DNA of 64,000 bases from Toxotes chatareus (lineage: Eukaryota; Chordata; Actinopteri; Toxotidae), in assembly GCA_016801885.1 (NCBI GenBank), contig JAFBJY010001439.1:1-64000 (forward strand), read 5' to 3'. The position numbers and the translations under genes are program-made. Each line of letters starts with the position of its first letter. Position 1 is the stretch's first letter. Under the pieces are notes generated by a model. The model was given only the letters and a program-made list of their open reading frames with translations, had not been told where the DNA came from and did no database searches. Positions 9,790-20,560 of the stretch are shown here, one piece after another.

Positions 9790-11330
9790 ATATCAAATAA
9801 ATCCATAAATAAGTCAGTATGTGCAATGTATCACTGCAGCTTGTTCAGCTCTGTGACAGCAGCAGGAACAAAGCTGTTTTTATATCACTGGGTTTTACAT
9901 CTTGGGACGATAAACTTCCACCTGGAGGGAAGAAGCTGAAAGTCGCAGTGCAAAGGGTGGAGTCATCATTTAAAATGGAGGTAGCTGTCCTCTGTACCTG
10001 TCTGCTGTACAGGGACACTGGACTTGGCTGGGGCTCACCAAACAGATGACTAGACCACTTAACTATTTGGTCTGAGGACTTCCTCTGTTTTAAAGTTGTC
10101 TGACTGAATCATGACACTAAAGAAAATGATAAAATGGATTCTATAAAGAGAGAGAACATGCTCATTATGGTTCAGTCAGTGTGAAAATGTACAAGTTTCC
10201 TTTAACAGTGTAAATGTTTCTGAGCCTTTTTACAAACCACTTCACAATTTTCTTCAAAAGTCAATTTGCTGTCAATGATAGTCCCAAGATATTTGTAAGA
10301 CTGCACATACTCAATGGTCTGACCTTTAATTACAGTGACTTGGTGCCTGTGGGGTTTCCTCCTAAAATCAATGAGCATATCTTTGGTTGTTGTAGCATTT
10401 AGCTGCAGGTAGGATTCCTCACACCACTGAACTAAACTAAATCATCAATGACTGGTCCATGGCTGCTCTCACCGTCCTGGAGGAGACTAACAATAACTGA
10501 GTCATCAGCACTTTATGATGCTTCTGCTGTCATGTCTGCTCTGACACATGTTTGTGTTTAAAATCAACAATAGTGGTGACAACACACACCCTTGAGGAGA
10601 AACAGTGGAAGAGCACCTTTGGTCAGACAATGTACTGTTGACCCTCACTCTCTGTGTCCTGTTGGTTAAAACATCCAGAATCCAACCCACCAGATTATTA
10701 TTTAAATCAAACTGTTGTAGGAGCCTTTCAATTCAAATGTGAGGTTGGATTGTATTAAAAGCAGAAGACAAGTCCTCAAATAAAAACCTGGTGAGTGTCC
10801 CATTAAAATCCAGATGTTTAAAAAGCATGTTGAGCAGAGTCACTGTAGCATCCTCCACTCCTCTGTGAGGCCTGTATGCAAACTGCAGAGGATCCAGTGC
10901 ATGTTCAGTTTGCTTCAGGACCTCAGATCTGACCAGTTTCTCAAAAGGTTTCATTCAAATTGAAGTCAGGCGACTGCTCTAAAATCTCTAAAATACTCAC
11001 ACTCTTCACTCGTGCACATTTTACACTACTGACTCCACTGATTTTCCACATCCCACAATGTAAATATCTAATTTGACTATTTAATTTGGGTTTACTTTGG
11101 TTAAATAAAGTATTTATTTGAACATTTACATGGTGTTTTGTTGTGATCCTTTGAGCCAGGTTATGACAGGATTTATTAAAAATATACTGAAACACAGGAC
11201 TCAGTTCATGTGCGTAGGACTTCACTAAACACCCACATATATCGGGGCCGTGACCTTTGTTCACTTTAACTGCACAGAACGCCTTTTTGACATCACACAT
11301 CTCAATGTTAAAGTGCATAGTGTCTTTATG
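9790..11330 (-). mobile_element. L2-type LINE fragment in intron 1 of the minus NLR copy
   Basis: Minus-strand pieces of ORF2: a pre-RT part (VNKGHGPDICG near 11,255), RT blocks (FEKLVRSEVLKQ, DPLQFAYRP, FEDLSSAFNTIQP between 10,950 and 10,735), then SPQGCVLSPLL near 10,590. A degraded C-terminal/3' region extends to about 9,790. Several frame breaks show it is dead. It lies in the same orientation as the NLR pseudogene, inside its 5' intron. Confidence 0.75.
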
Positions 11331-11334
11331 ATTA

Positions 11335-11500
11335 TGTCAGAGAACTTTATTGTCATTCACTTTTACGTTCAGGTACGTATAAGGAACAAGATTTCGTTGC
11401 ACCAGCTTGGAAGATCACAATGGTTAGAGATAGGGAAAGAAAAACACAATAAGGGATAAAAAAATAAATTACCATCAAATAAGGATAAATAAAAAGTACA
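11335..11500 (-). mobile_element. Short LINE 3' UTR fragment
   Basis: Contains AACTTTATTGTCATTCACTT and AACAAGATTTCGTTGCACCA, the reverse of a common fish LINE 3' UTR. Severely 5' truncated. The next 320 bases are AT-rich. Confidence 0.5.
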
Positions 11501-11571
11501 AATTATTTACAATGTAAGTATTTTTATGGCAAAACTGTGCATATCTGCTAGTGGAAGTTGAGGATGATAAA

Positions 11572-11612
<41 letters not shown>

Positions 11613-11830
11613 CGTTTGTACATATATATGTGTATATAATATATATAATTATTAAAATATATATAATTTATATATAAAATATATAATAGCATTATAATAA
11701 AATATAAACACATGCATAAATTCATCGATATTTATCTAAAACATACATATTTATATACATAATTCATATATAAAATTATACAATTATATATTTAAATAAT
11801 AATTATTACGTATAAAAAAATGTTTCAGTT
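11500..11830. repeat. AT-rich low-complexity stretch with TA dinucleotide runs
   Basis: Almost pure A/T sequence with (TA)n at about 11,572-11,597 and many ATATAT variants. No gene or structured RNA is apparent. Confidence 0.85.
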
Positions 11831-12800
11831 CCTGAGTTTCTGTGCTAAAATCAAAGGAATCAAAACAACAACAAAAAACCAGCTCTGTTCCAACCATCTA
11901 AAAGACACGAGTACTGAGCTCTGTGCTCTGAAGGCCTGCAGAAGTTTTCATGCTTGCCCAGACTGAACCAAGTTTGTTTGCTGCCATCTTATTTTCCAGG
12001 AAAAGACCATGTATGAGCATGTTATGTCCACCAATGAGTCCAAATCATCTCCACAGGACTGTGTGAAAACACCCCAGTCTGTGCAGTTAAAACATCCCTG
12101 AAGGCAGAGCATTGACTCATCTATCCAGACCTTTATGTTCCTGATCTTTTCTCCATCATTTGTCCTGTAGAAATATCAGCTGCTCCTCCACTGATTGGCT
12201 CTTCTTTCCTCTTTCATATCTTTCACACACGATTCAGAGACGACCACTTCCATTCACAAACACACAGATGGACTGAGATCCACTGGTTTTATCTGACAAT
12301 CTGTTTGTCTGCAGTGTTTCTGTAGAAAATGACTTGATGAAACAAGCTGCAGGTGATTATTCCACACAAAACAACTGAGAGTTCAATTCTCCTCAATATT
12401 ATTCCAGGGGCCCTTTGAGTTGGGGCCCCTGACACTTCCTGCCTTTTCTAATAGTAAAGTCTGAACTATATGAAGCAGCAACAACAAACCAAACCAAACA
12501 GCGGAGACACAGATAGACATCAATAAAAACAGCAAATATGTCCTGACAGACAGTTTTTCTGTTTGTACTGTGACCAGCCACAGAGATATAATCACCTATC
12601 AGAGCCGCTGAGATGCTTTATTGTGAGAGTATTTATGGATTTGGGTCTTTATCATCTAATTCATCAGGTAGAGTTTGTCCTGATAGGACCAGGAGGCCTC
12701 TGACTCTGTGGATGGAGTGTTAACTGTCTCTCTGAAAATCACATAGAGCCTGAAAAACCCTGTCAGCCCCTCTGAGCTCAGTCCCGTAGAGTGCACCCAA
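11831..12800. other. Intron-like sequence, no gene recognised
   Basis: Mixed-composition sequence without long frames of coding character. GGGGCCCCTGACACTTCC and neighbours near 12,420 form a small imperfect palindrome (AGGGGCCC...GGGGCCCCT). It belongs to the long 5' intron inferred for the minus NLR copy. Confidence 0.5.
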
Positions 12801-13511
12801 GAAATACCTAGCATAAATACTTAATGAAAGTACAACACACACAGGTACATTACTGAGGCAGAGACGTGAGTTGAAAGATTTATAAATTAAAGTATTTAAT
12901 AATCAAAAAAAACAAACAGGGACTGGAACTGCTGAAAAAGAAAGAAAAAGATTACAAGCAGATGAAAAGAATACTTGCAACTGAATGAAATAGTTAAAAT
13001 GTACTTTATTACAATTTATCTACTAAAAAAGGGGGAAGGCCTTGACATTCATTTAAAAAAAGGACAACATATTTAAGGTTTTAAAATTCAAGTTAAAACA
13101 CTAGGCAGAGGCCACATGCAGAGAGGCAGACTACAGGAAGGAGTGCCAGGAGTGCTACCACTACTCACCTTTGGTGCAGCAAAACCAAACTCAACCTCTG
13201 CAGCCTCACAGCAAAGGGTGCAGTCTATAGTGTCTCTGTATATTAACTCACATGCAGTTAAGTGAAGGGCCCTCACCACAGGAGCCTAGTCTCTCCACAG
13301 TAGCACTCTGCCTAGAAAGAAAAGAATCTCTAAACAAAATTAAATCACGATCAAATAAACAATGATAATAGCAAAAAAAATGTAATGTAACCCAATAAAC
13401 AATAACAATAATCAACAAAGAAAAACATAAACCAGTTGGTTAAAAAATTCAAACAAAACAGATTAAAGAACGATGCAGCTCCACCTCGACTAGGGAGTAT
13501 TCCCCACCACA
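12801..13511 (-). repeat. LTR-like dispersed repeat, copy 1
   Basis: About 710 bp that aligns along its length with 41,024-41,972. Both copies are bounded by GAAATACCTAGCATAAATAC on the left and GGGAGTATTCCCCACCACA on the right. Read on the minus strand the element begins TGTGGTGGGGAATACTCCC. Copy 1 lacks an internal block of about 265 bp present in copy 2. It could be a solo LTR or another non-coding element; the 3' terminus is not a clean CA, so the class is open. Confidence 0.6.
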
Positions 13512-13935
13512 TAATGACAGAGGAAGTCAGAGCTGTTCTCCAGCCGCTGTCCGGCCGAGCTCAGACCGCATTTAGCGGCTCAGACTGCGGGAGAGCAGCG
13601 GCTCAGGTCCGCCTCCTCCACAGGCTGATTCAGGCAGGAAAAGCTGCCTTCAGTCAGCAGTAAGTGGAGCCACAGACTAACAAAGGCTCCGTGTTCAGCT
13701 ACTGACCATCAGCTCACTCTGCTTCTACTGCAGATATCCACACAACATGGCGGATAATAACGGTCCTCTTCCTGCATCATCCCGACTTTACAGTGACAAA
13801 GAGTCTGCACAACTAAACACCACAACGCAGTATTAAGAAACACACACAATAAAACACTAAAAACTCGACCATCAGATAATTCAGTTAACTACAGGAAGTG
13901 TTGACGAGTAAAGCATTAAAAGTGCGGACATTTAC

Positions 13936-13972
13936 CTTCAGACAGAGAAAATCATCTGCGCCTCAAACGTCC
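13936..13972 (-). other. Probable 5' untranslated exon of the minus NLR copy
   Basis: Minus-strand sequence ending at the strong donor AAG/GTAAATG at 13,936/13,935, about 4.5 kb upstream of the first coding exon at 9,370. The transcription start is not defined; the upstream limit is set only by the ISRE-like motif. A similar exon just below an interferon-type element is common for teleost NLR genes. Confidence 0.4.
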
Positions 13973-13974
13973 GT

Positions 13975-13986
13975 GAAAGTGAAAGT
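13975..13986. promoter_or_regulatory. IRF/ISRE-like element GAAAGTGAAAGT
   Basis: Two GAAA half-sites spaced as in interferon-regulatory-factor elements (GAAANNGAAA), immediately followed by TACTTTC, giving partial dyad symmetry. It lies about 40 bp upstream of the proposed untranslated exon donor, consistent with interferon control of the NLR copy. Confidence 0.5.
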
Positions 13987-14015
13987 ACTTTCAGCAACTG
14001 TGGGATGCTGTGATA

Positions 14016-14023
14016 GGAATTCC
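14016..14023. promoter_or_regulatory. GGAATTCC palindrome, possible Rel/NF-kB half-site pair
   Basis: A perfect 8-bp palindrome 30 bp from the ISRE-like motif in the probable promoter. It resembles a shortened kB site but could be chance. Confidence 0.25.
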
Positions 14024-14130
14024 GCAGGGGCGTGACAAGCTTTTCAAACGTGTGGGGGCGTGATGGGGGACGTGTGGGCAGTACTTTTAAGAGAGCTGGA
14101 GCTGCAGCTGAGCCGACTCTTTCCTCTCCA

Positions 14131-14132
<2 letters not shown>

Positions 14133-14161
<29 letters not shown>
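14133..14161. repeat. Poly-T run (29 nt)
   Basis: Uninterrupted T homopolymer just outside the probable NLR promoter. It could be the reverse of a retroposon poly-A tail, but no adjoining element was recognised. Confidence 0.9.
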
Positions 14162-14165
<4 letters not shown>

Positions 14166-15060
14166 CTTAAATAAATTTTTACTATAATAATGTAAAATTA
14201 TGTGTAAAATAAATTACTAATGTACAAAACATCAAAACTTTATAATTTATATGGCTTATTATACTCAACATGGAACAGAGCGCTGCAAAAAATACATTTT
14301 AAGTACACAAACAAATCCCCATCTCCTGGCATCTCCAGCTCCCAGGCAGGAGTCAGCTCAGCTCGTTCACTTCACAGATTCTGCTCTAAGATCTGTTTCA
14401 TTCGACCAACACATCACTGCTTCCTAACACTCACCTTCTTGAGAGCGCTGTCTCATGTCTCTTGTCTGCTGATGTCAAAGTAGATGAGGACTGTATCAGT
14501 GTCAGACAGAGGACACACATTGTCATAGTTCCTTCAATTAACCCTTGTGTGGTGTTTATATTTTTGTTACTCAGCCAGTGTGTTCCAAACACTACACTAC
14601 CACCACCAACCTTAGAAGATTCAATGGATTGTTTCTTACAGTGTATTTGTAATTTAGCCAATAAAAGCATTAGAGTTACACTTAGTGCTACTGATGGTTG
14701 AAGGCTGGAGATGAAATTCATTTTGTTGAGGCCATACTGGACAGTGTACAGCAGGAGGTCAGTGCTCTAAATGTATAGACAAGTGTTGGTTTTCACCTGC
14801 CTCCTGTCTTTGTGTTGGTCAGAAGCATTTTATCCTGGCTCAGTGGTCACCACACACTGTCCCACTTTGCTGCAGCAGTCTAAAGGGTGTAGCAGTCTGA
14901 CCTTCCTTCTCCTCCACTCTCTGTCTCTGTAAAATGATCCAGCCCAGAGTCCTCCCACAGCCTGTGGCCCACGTTCAGCAGGATGACATCATACACTTGT
15001 CCCTCTGGCCCGTCCCTCTGCTTTTGATGCACTGGAGTTTTTCATGTCCTGGATATCTGA
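14162..15060. other. No gene recognised
   Basis: Open frames of 60-96 codons here lack recognisable domains and look like chance. The stretch near 14,535-14,700 (ACCCTTGTGTGGTGTT) resembles a scattered fish repeat fragment. Confidence 0.5.
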
Positions 15061-15072
15061 CTCTCCATACAA

Positions 15073-15073
15073 C

Positions 15074-15119
<46 letters not shown>
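15073..15119 (+). repeat. Poly-C followed by (CA)n microsatellite
   Basis: An 18-nt C run joined directly to about 14 CA units. Confidence 0.95.
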
Positions 15120-15123
<4 letters not shown>

Positions 15124-15780
15124 AGTTTTTACTCTTTTCAGTATTTAGATAAGTTCTAACTCTTTTAGTATTTAATTTAAAAGTAATGGTAGGTTTTTTC
15201 CCCAACTCCTTCTTTCAAAGTTTTATTTTCTTCTACTCTTTCCTAAAAAAAAAAAAAAAAAAAAAATGCATCTTAGTAAACAGATGTAGAAAGTTTCAAC
15301 TCTTTTTAGTATTTAGACAAGTTTTTACTCTTTTTAGTATATTGATACGTTTCTACTTTCTTTAGTGTGTAAGATAAGTTTGAACTCTCAAAAGTATTTA
15401 ATAGCACTTTCTTTAAAACCTTTTAAAAGAGGAAAAAGTATTGGTCTTTTTTCCAACTCCTTTCTTCAAACTTTCATTTTCTTCTACACTTTCCTAAAAA
15501 AAGTAGATATGTTTATTGCATGTTAGTACATAGATGTAGTAGTAAGTTTTGACTTTTACTCCTTTTACTATTTAGATAAGTTTCTAGTCTGTTTAATGTG
15601 TAAGATACATTTTAACTCTTAATTGTATTCAATAACGCTTAATAAAAAAAAAGTCATGGGAAGTATTCACCTGACTCTTTTTCCAACTCCTTCCTTCAAA
15701 CTTGTTCTTTTTTCTACAGTAAAAAAAAAAAAAAAAGGAAAAAACAAATTAGCCTTGCTATGTACATAGGTTTAGTACAT
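15120..15780 (+). repeat. Tandem repeat, about 240-bp unit, three diverged copies
   Basis: A recurring block (TTTTTCCAACTCCTT..TTCAAA..TTCTTCTAC..TTTCCTAAAAAA) appears at about 15,195-15,265, 15,447-15,505 and 15,680-15,737. Each is preceded by TTACTCTTTTAGTATTTAGATAAG-like sub-repeats and followed by an A-run and a TTAGTACATAGATGTAG-like segment. Spacing is about 252 and 233 bp. Non-coding. Confidence 0.75.
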
Positions 15781-16361
15781 CTTAGTACATAAGTCCCAAA
15801 GTATTTAGCTAAGTATTTCAACCATTTAAAACATTTCTAAATGTAATAATTCTGGCGATTGGGACCAAAGGCATAACTTCCATGACAGAGGTAAAAGGCT
15901 TTAGGAGGGTCTACAGACAATATTCCATCCCAACATGTTCCTCCCACAGTTCATATGTCAGTATAATGACAGAAAGTACACAACAGAAAATACCAATCAA
16001 AAGTACAATGCTATTTTTTGGATGATTTTTAGTTTTTTCTGACCTAATTTTTAGTTTATCTAAAATTTCCCATTTTCCTTTAAATTAATGTTTAAAACTA
16101 CATTTAAATACATGCATTAGACATGCATTGTCTAACTACATGCATTGTGTAATGTGAGAGCATGATACACTGACTCCAGCCACTAGAGGTCAGGAGTGCA
16201 CAGTTTTAAAGTGCTCTGATTATGTCAGTTTCTGAGTCTCACAGTCTGAATTAATGTGAGTGATTTACAACCCAAACTTTCACATCTCCTGAGCTCTGGA
16301 GCCTGAAACCAGTGGAACACACATTCATTTAGCTGTCAGATGAATAAACTATGCAACATGT
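15781..16361. other. No gene recognised; probable 5' flank of the LINE
   Basis: AT-rich, no convincing reading frames. The last part may include the 5' UTR of the LINE starting at 16,362. Confidence 0.4.
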
Positions 16362-17111
16362 ATGAGTGGGAAGGCCGCTGTTCCCACTGCACAGCCTGCC
16401 ATGTTAAGTCCTTTCCGGCCTGATGACAAGGGGCGACAGGGGAATGAAGTGCTTTCAGGAGCAGGCAAGGCTTCGGCGGACACCACTATGCCAGAGGATA
16501 TTCACCCTACGGACATAACCCCACAGCAGGGTGGAGACGTATCTCCGGCCCGGGTCACTGCAAGTGGGGTGAAGATCGCTCAGGAAAAGGCTAAGGAAAA
16601 TAGCTGGAGTACTGTGGTGAGAAAGGGCCGCAAACGTTCTGTGAAAACCCAGGAAGGGAAACATCGGAATATTCGTAAAATGTCTGGCGTCACTGGGACC
16701 GCAGTGATCAACAATGATGAACTGTCTACGGTGCGCACAAAGATGGTCAGTGTTTTTGCTACTAAATTTAACCTGAACCTCGAAGCGGATACTCTACATC
16801 TTTTTCTACAAGAACAGATGAACCGCGAGGTTAAGTGTAGGAAAATAGATATTCCTCACAGCAGATTCAGCTCTTTTTGTGTTACAGCTGAATGGGACGA
16901 TTGGAAGGAAATGTACAATCCTGTGTTCTGGCCTGCTGGGTCTGTCATCCGGCGGTACTTTGAGCCCCGCCGTGCCATAGGAGCAGGCGTGCCGAATTCA
17001 CCAAAGTCATCTGGGCAGCAGGTGTCTTGCCATGCTGCGCGTGAGGGCTTGTCTGCTCCATCAGTTACTGCGGAGACCAAAAGCCCCACTGGGAGTGACA
17101 AGTGCACATAA
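16362..17111 (+). CDS. LINE ORF1 protein, intact frame
   Basis: A 249-residue intact frame. The basic segment around residues 80-105 (SWSTVVRKGRKR) is followed by a folded part (residues 120-205) containing a WPAGSVIRRYFEPRR motif. That motif occurs in ORF1-type proteins of some fish LINEs that lack a CCHC knuckle. It probably binds the element RNA. No zinc knuckle or esterase motif is visible. The stop overlaps the ORF2 start (TAATG at 17,109-17,113), which suggests termination-reinitiation. The start at 16,362 is the first ATG in frame. Confidence 0.7.
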   Translation: MSGKAAVPTAQPAMLSPFRPDDKGRQGNEVLSGAGKASADTTMPEDIHPTDITPQQGGDVSPARVTASGVKIAQEKAKENSWSTVVRKGRKRSVKTQEGKHRNIRKMSGVTGTAVINNDELSTVRTKMVSVFATKFNLNLEADTLHLFLQEQMNREVKCRKIDIPHSRFSSFCVTAEWDDWKEMYNPVFWPAGSVIRRYFEPRRAIGAGVPNSPKSSGQQVSCHAAREGLSAPSVTAETKSPTGSDKCT

Positions 17112-17406
17112 TGCGTGTGGCGTCCTACAACTCTCGTGGACTCGAGTTGGCCACACGGCAGCTGACAAGGCCAGACGACTGGTGGTTGACGCGTTGTTGG
17201 ATAACTGTGATGTGCTGTGCATTCAGGAAAGCTGGTTGGCCAAACAAGACTTGGGCAAATTAAATGACCTGCACCCCAATTTCCATGGTGCGGGAGAATT
17301 GACCACCGACCTCAGCACGAAGATAGTCAGAGGTAGGATTGCTGGTGGAGTGGCGATCTTATGGAATATAAAATATGACTCTGTAGTTAAAAGTAAATGC
17401 GCCTGA
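17111..17406 (+). pseudogene. LINE ORF2 N-terminus (endonuclease), frameshifted
   Basis: The ATG at 17,111 opens MRVASYNSRGLE (the typical SYNSRG/FNCRG strand of AP-endonucleases). By about 17,160 the frame has slipped, and DNCDVLCIQESWLAKQDLGK follows in another frame to 17,406. The Glu of QESW is the catalytic acid. The next part of the domain resumes in a third frame at 17,397. Confidence 0.75.
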
Positions 17407-19034
17407 GCGTGGACTGGGCTATTGGACTAGAATTTAATTATAATGGAAAGATTTTTATTATTCTTAATATTTATACACCATACGAATCATATGAACATGC
17501 TGATGAGTATATAAATAGGCTTGCTTGCATCCAATCTTTCATTGAAGATAACAGCTCAACATGCATTTATGTATTGGGTGATTTTAATGCAGACGTAACT
17601 GATAGTAAGTCTCTATTTTATAAACACCTGCTGAGGTTTTCCAATGATAGTAACCTTGTCATTTCAAGTAAAGCCCTCTTACCTGAGGATAGCTACACAT
17701 ATGTTAGTGAAGCCTGGAATACAACCTCATGGCTTGATCATATTCTATGCACTGCTGATGCTCATGCCTCTTTACAAAGCATTGAGATTTGTTATGGACT
17801 TGCCACCTCTGACCACATCCCCATGGTGTTGGTGCTAAATGTGGGAAATGTACCAAAGGTAGTTAAAAATGAGGAGATCAGGGAAGACAAAATAAATTGG
17901 GGAAAACTCTCTGAGTGTGATGTCATAAAATACTGTTTTAATTCAGATATTGCCCTGAGTAAAGTCGAACTCCCTATGAATGCCATTTGGTGCACTGATA
18001 TTAATTGTGTGGACACTTCCCATAGGAATGGTCTATGTGATATGTATAATGATATAGTTAAATTCTTAATTGAGGCTAGTGGGTCTTTATTCACTCAGTC
18101 AAGGAAGTCTAGGAATACTAAGCCTGGGTGGAATAAGTTTGTTTCTGGCCATCATGCTGAAGCTAATATAGCTCATAAAGCGTGGGTGGTATCGGGGAGG
18201 CCGAGACAAGGACCTGTGCTTGAGCATAAAAAGAAAATGAATGCCAAATATAAATATGCTTTGCGGTATATTACTAAGCAAGAGCACGCCCTGAGTGCAT
18301 CCTCTATGGCCGATAATTTGCTTAATAATAATTTACATAGTTTCTGGAATGAGGTGAAAAATCTTAATAGAGCCAAAACTGCTCTTCCATGCAACATAGA
18401 AGGGGTAACTGCACCAGAGGACATTGCTGACCTCTGGAGGCAGCACTATGCATCTCTGTTTAACTGTATAAAACATGAGCCTTTTGATGTTGGTGTGATA
18501 GAGGACAAAAATGTTTATTTTTGTACAAATGAAGTTGTTAAGGCCATAGGGCAACTCACAGACAGAAAGGCCTGTGGCATGGACAACATCACAGCCGAAC
18601 ACTTAAAGCTGGCTGGCCCTAGGTTGGTAGTGCTACTGTCTATTTGTTTCTCTGGTCTGGTGTGTCATGGAATACTGCCTGACTCTATGATGTCAGTAAT
18701 TCTTGTTCCAGTTATCAAAGACAAGGCTGGTAAGGTTGGTAGTATTGATAACTATAGACCCATAGCCCTTGCCAGCATAATTTCAAAAGTTCTGGAAAGA
18801 TTAATTCTTGATAGAATAAGTGAATATATAATTCTCACTGACAATCAGTTTGGCTTTAAGCCCAAGCATAGCACAGACCAATGCATTTATGCACTGAAAG
18901 AGGTTGTGGAGGCATACAAGAGACAGGGCTCCACTATGATCTTAGGTTTTATTGATGCTTCGAAAGCTTTTGACCGTGTCAATCATTTTAAATTGTTCCA
19001 TAAACTTAAGCAAAGGGAGTCCCCAGTAGCTTAG
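17397..19034 (+). pseudogene. LINE ORF2: endonuclease C-terminus, linker and first RT half
   Basis: 545-residue open frame. VLGDFNADVTDS (residues about 57-68) and TSDHIPMVL (about 140) are the endonuclease Asn/Asp and Asp-His motifs. After a long linker, RT motifs appear: GMDNITAEHLKLAGPR near residue 398, DNYRPIALASIISKVLERL near 455, QFGFKPKHSTDQC near 485, and GFIDASKAFDRVNHFKLF near 520. The frame ends at 19,034; the rest of the RT continues in other frames. No host function. Confidence 0.85.
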
Positions 19035-19211
19035 TACGAATTTTAGTTTATTGGTATTCCAACCAAAGCGTGCAGATTAAATGGGGCAACATCCTCTCTA
19101 CACCCTTTCATGTCAGCAATGGGGTACGGCAGGGGGAATTTTATCTCCAGCCTTATTCAATGTGTATATGGATGACCTTTCTAGGCAGTTGGGGCATGTA
19201 AAACAGGATGT

Positions 19212-19910
19212 ATGGTGGGAGATATGGTGATTAATCATTTCTTATATGCTGATGACCTTGCAATTCTATCTCCAAGTAGCAGTGGGTTTCAACAGCTCCT
19301 AAATATCTGTTCTGACTATGGAGTAGAATTTGACATTAAATACAACGCTAAGAAGAGTGTGGTTATGATCTGTAGGACTAAGGACGATTTGGAAATTAAG
19401 CTCCCTCCCTTCTATTTATCTGGAGTGGAGGTGGGAGTAACTAATACCACAAAATACTTAGGCCACATCCTAACTGATACACTGGAGGATGATGCTGACA
19501 TGAGCAGACAGAGGAGAGTGTTATATGTTCAAGCAAATATGTTGATTAGAAAATTCCATCACTGCACTACTGATGTTAAGGTTAACTTATTTAGAACTTA
19601 CTGCTCCCCTCTTTACACAGCTCCTCTCTGGATTAGATACAAGAAGGAGAGCTTGCACAAACTGAAAGTTGCGTACAATGATTGTCTCAGGATTCTCTTG
19701 AAGAAACCAAGAAGTACTAGAGCTAGCGGGTTGTTCTGTAAACTACACTTAACTACATTCATGGCACTGCTAAGAAACCTTACTTTTAAATTTATGGGCA
19801 GGCTGGACCGCTCTACAAATAAGCTAATTGTACAATTGGTAAATCCAAGTTGTAGCTCTGTTAGGTACTTGTCTGTAATCTGGGAGTGCTGGTATGAGTT
19901 CCTTCATTAG
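19212..19910 (+). pseudogene. LINE ORF2: second RT half and C-terminus
   Basis: 232 residues beginning shortly before the catalytic FLYADDLAIL (residues about 11-20), then KKSVVMIC, TKYLGHILTD and a C-terminal domain to the stop at 19,910. Between 19,035 and 19,212 the frame should contain VRQGGILSP, but a G run there is one base short (GTACGGCAGGGGGAATTT near 19,123-19,140), which breaks the RT. Confidence 0.83.
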
Positions 19911-19935
19911 CTTATATACTGTTTTTTTTTTTTTG

Positions 19936-20560
19936 TGTGAATTGTTCTGTGTAATTTTTCGTCAGGTTTTGGAACAAGCAGCTCCAGGCCCCCCTGGACG
20001 TGGTGACGTGGTGGTAACGTGCTGTGTCACTTCCTGTTTGCTGTTTGCTGCTTCTGCACTGTGGTGTTACGAGTGTTAGCCTAGCTTACTAATCAACTCT
20101 TACTTTGTCGTGTTCTGTGGTCAATCTCTGAATTCCTGTACACGTATATTGCTTCAGTTAAACATCTGTGGTGCACGTGTCCCTCAGGATTTAACACTAC
20201 ACTCTAATCACTCTCACTCTAGCTTAGCTGTTAGCAATGGCTTCTCTTTCTCCTGCTGTCTCTCCTCTCTCTTGCACGGTGTGTGAAATGTTCAGTTACT
20301 CCTCTGCCTCCTTTAGCGATAATGGTATGTGTAATAAATGTAGCATTTTGTAGCATTGGAGGCGAGACTTAGGGAAGTAGAGGCTCGGCTCCGCACCATA
20401 GATAATCGCCCCGCAGCAGCGCTAGCTAGTCAGTCCCCTGTAGCTGATGCGGACCAGCCTAAATTAGCTACAGCTAGCCGTCCCACGTTAGCTCCTGTTC
20501 TAAAACGTCTCTCTCTCTGTTTTCAGCTCTCAGGACTTTTGCAGCTTCTACCTCAGTCTC
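19936..20560 (+). mobile_element. 5' end of an esterase-type L2/CR1 LINE: 5' UTR and ORF1 start
   Basis: The first 100 bp (GTGGTAACGTGCTGTGTCAC, CACTTCCTGTTTG, GCACTGTGGTGT) match, on the opposite strand, the sequence at 59,560-59,655 upstream of another LINE copy. ATG at 20,237 opens a short ORF1 with a CTVC...CNKC zinc-binding pair, then a stop (20,349). A coiled-coil segment EARLREVEARLRTID continues in another frame (20,356 on). Only the N-terminal part of ORF1 remains. Confidence 0.65.

Larger units (their letters stand above)
13520..14030 (-). promoter_or_regulatory. CpG-richer probable promoter region of the minus NLR copy
   Basis: Locally elevated G+C and CpG compared with the AT-rich surroundings. 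On the minus strand it contains a probable first untranslated exon ending CTGTCTGAAG before donor GTAAATG (13,935). Upstream lie an IRF/ISRE-like site and a GGAATTCC site. On the plus strand an AGTCAGCA/GTAAGT donor-like sequence at about 13,662 may mark a divergent transcript. Inference from composition and motif placement. Confidence 0.5.
16362..19935 (+). mobile_element. Two-ORF non-LTR retrotransposon, near full length, frameshifted
   Basis: ORF1 (16,362-17,111) is followed with a one-base overlap (TAATG) by ORF2, with AP-endonuclease and RT. ORF2 is broken by at least three frameshifts (about 17,160, 17,395-17,405 and 19,020-19,215). The RT is of the YADD type. The 3' end is near 19,935 with a T-rich stretch. 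Base composition is AT-richer than the L2 elements nearby. The I/Nimb-like style of the endonuclease (CIQESWLAKQDLGKL) suggests a clade other than L2 or RTE, not resolved here. Confidence 0.85.
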
